Source: Actinomycetota bacterium (GTDB lineage: Bacteria; Actinomycetota; Humimicrobiia; Humimicrobiales; Humimicrobiaceae). Taken from it: DNA of 6,248 nt. The notes beneath the pieces were generated by a model. That model did no database searches and was not told the origin of the DNA. It saw only the letters and a list, made by a program, of their open reading frames with translations. The stretch is from positions 1-6,248 of the forward strand of contig VGAU01000111.1 of the NCBI GenBank assembly GCA_016870675.1, written 5' to 3'. Within the stretch, counting starts at the first letter, position 1, and the number at the start of each line of letters is the position of its first letter. This document shows, in pieces, positions 5,277 to 6,248 of the stretch. A program made the translations under genes and the position numbers.

Positions 5277-6131
5277 TTATTTTCTTTGATAATAAATACC
5301 CTCTTTTAATTTTTTTAATAAATATAAAATTCTATTAAAATCGTCTTTTTTAGAAAGCATCATGTCTCTAATTAAGTTAAAATTAGAATTCTTAGAAGTT
5401 TCTTCATCTATAATTTTTCTTAAAAATTCGGAGGTTTGATTTGTACATATCTTACTCATTTCTTTTCCTAATAATACAATTCCAGCAACTTGATTATCAA
5501 AATCTTCACTTTCTAATAATTGTAACTCTGATTCATATAGTTTTTCAAAAATTCCTGCATTTTCATAATTTTTCATAATGAATAATAAATCTTCTGCATC
5601 TTTTGATCTATTAGGAAAGTTATCCCTCCACGCAAATAACTTTAAGATTGCTAGACCTGGTAAAGTCGATATTTTAACTTCCAACTTTGGATTGTTCTGT
5701 AACCTAACTAAAGTTGAATAATTATAAACTTCATTAAATCCCCTGACGGACATAGTGACCTCATTTTCAGGTGGCCAGATTATTCTTTCATTTTTGCCGG
5801 ATATACCTCCAAATGGAACTATATCAATTATAATATTATTATAAAGAATTCTATGTTTTTCTTTTAATTTTTTGAAATTTCTAGACTTTTCTAAGGTATT
5901 GATTAGTTTTTCAAATCTATTCCAGCTCGAAACTTTAATTCCTAAATCAATATCTATTGTTATTCTGGGCGTTTTAATTTCATAAAAATATTCCATTATA
6001 ATATCTCTTGCTAATGCACCAACTATAAAAAAAGATATATTAAGGGAATCAGTTACTTTTTTTATTTCTTTAATTGTTGAAATATATGAACTATCAATTT
6101 TCCCTGATATGTCTATTAATATATTTTTCAT
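5277..6131 (-). CDS. AbiEii/AbiGii-type nucleotidyltransferase (toxin of a type IV toxin-antitoxin pair)
   Basis: The 284-residue product has family length and looks intact. Pol-beta-like nucleotidyltransferase features: FIVGALARDIIME (35-47) is the G-[SA]-x-A-R-D nucleotide site, TIDIDLGI (58-65) gives the Asp60-x-Asp62 metal pair, and IIIDIVPFGG (100-109) supplies the third acidic residue, Asp103. IIWPPENEVTMSVRGF (117-132), LPGLAILKLFAW (157-168) and NRSKDAEDL (174-182, with Lys177, Asp178 and Asp181) are typical of the AbiEii/DUF1814 group. Such proteins are GTP-binding or nucleotidyl-transferring toxins of type IV toxin-antitoxin and phage abortive-infection systems, kept in check by an AbiEi-type antitoxin and repressor. 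ATG 6131 has AGGA six bases upstream and lies inside the 3' end of the overlapping partner frame, the usual translationally coupled arrangement. Activity and target are inferred from the family only. Confidence 0.88.
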   Translation of the reverse strand: MKNILIDISGKIDSSYISTIKEIKKVTDSLNISFFIVGALARDIIMEYFYEIKTPRITIDIDLGIKVSSWNRFEKLINTLEKSRNFKKLKEKHRILYNNIIIDIVPFGGISGKNERIIWPPENEVTMSVRGFNEVYNYSTLVRLQNNPKLEVKISTLPGLAILKLFAWRDNFPNRSKDAEDLLFIMKNYENAGIFEKLYESELQLLESEDFDNQVAGIVLLGKEMSKICTNQTSEFLRKIIDEETSKNSNFNLIRDMMLSKKDDFNRILYLLKKLKEGIYYQRK

Positions 6132-6240
6132 AAATCATCCTGGCTGTTTCTATAACTCTTTGATTACCTGTATTAATTAAATCTGCATATATTAAAATTG
6201 GGTTAACTATTTCTTTAAATTTATTATTTTTGTTAACTTT
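6094..6240 (-). pseudogene. C-terminal end of an AbiEi-like antitoxin/regulator partner, probably frameshifted
   Basis: The minus-strand frame ending with TGA at 6094-6096 reads EIVNPILIYADLINTGNQ and RVIETARMIYEKYINR. This resembles the conserved end (P-x-L-x-Y-A-D-L-L-x-x-G-D-x-R-x-x-E-x-A) of proteins encoded just upstream of AbiEii-type nucleotidyltransferases, annotated as AbiEi-family antitoxins or HTH regulators. It overlaps the start of the toxin gene by 38 bases. Going upstream the same frame meets a TAA at 6241-6243, while another frame at the window edge reads NSKKLTKIINLKK before a stop, which would fit the preceding part of the same family. The simplest reading is a frameshift or small deletion near the A-rich stretch at about 6200-6215. 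The gene continues beyond the window, so the call cannot be completed here. Confidence 0.55.
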
Positions 6241-6248
6241 TTAGAATT

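Overview
The window is AT-rich (by eye near 30% G+C) and bacterial: it has Shine-Dalgarno and sigma70-type promoter sequences, a tRNA gene with an encoded CCA end, and bacterial protein families. The mix (Na+/phosphate cotransporter with a PhoU tail, DegV lipid-binding protein, THEP1-type NTPase, a nucleotidyltransferase of the AbiEii kind) fits an anaerobic low-G+C bacterium such as Clostridia, Halanaerobiales or Atribacterota. The lineage is a weak inference; no gene here fixes it.

Layout. At 1-1138 (+) is the C-terminal part of a Na/Pi cotransporter that enters from outside the window. It converges on a minus-strand block: an intact degV (1376-2251) followed by a decayed cation-diffusion-facilitator fragment (1140-1316). 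A 377-base intergenic region (2252-2628) separates degV from a divergent THEP1-type NTPase (2641-3198, +). It holds a perfect 15-bp inverted repeat around a strikingly G-rich 25-base centre. At 3503-3579 (-) lies a tRNA-Val(GAC) with a convincing promoter but two sequence oddities. Just upstream of the tRNA on the same strand is a broken reading frame (3630-3866) that looks like the end of a BASS-type transporter with an in-frame TAA. A well-expressed-looking gene for a small two-TM protein of unknown function follows (4031-4408, +), with its own promoter, strong Shine-Dalgarno site and possible terminator. The right third is a minus-strand series: remains of an AbiEi-like partner (6094-6240), an intact AbiEii-like nucleotidyltransferase (5277-6131), a flavodoxin-like protein (4790-5224) and an msrB pseudogene (4494-4760).

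How the genes work together. Only the nucleotidyltransferase and the frame overlapping its start look like a functional pair (type IV toxin-antitoxin or abortive-infection type), and the partner frame appears broken within the window. The other genes are unrelated housekeeping or accessory functions. The main theme is gene decay: three or four pseudogenes in 6 kb, each recognisable from a few dozen residues and each carrying stops, a deletion or a frame change. I found no CRISPR array, insertion sequence or clearly new multi-gene system. The best candidates for something undescribed are the G-rich hairpin at 2401-2455, the odd tRNA-Val and the unknown membrane protein at 4031.
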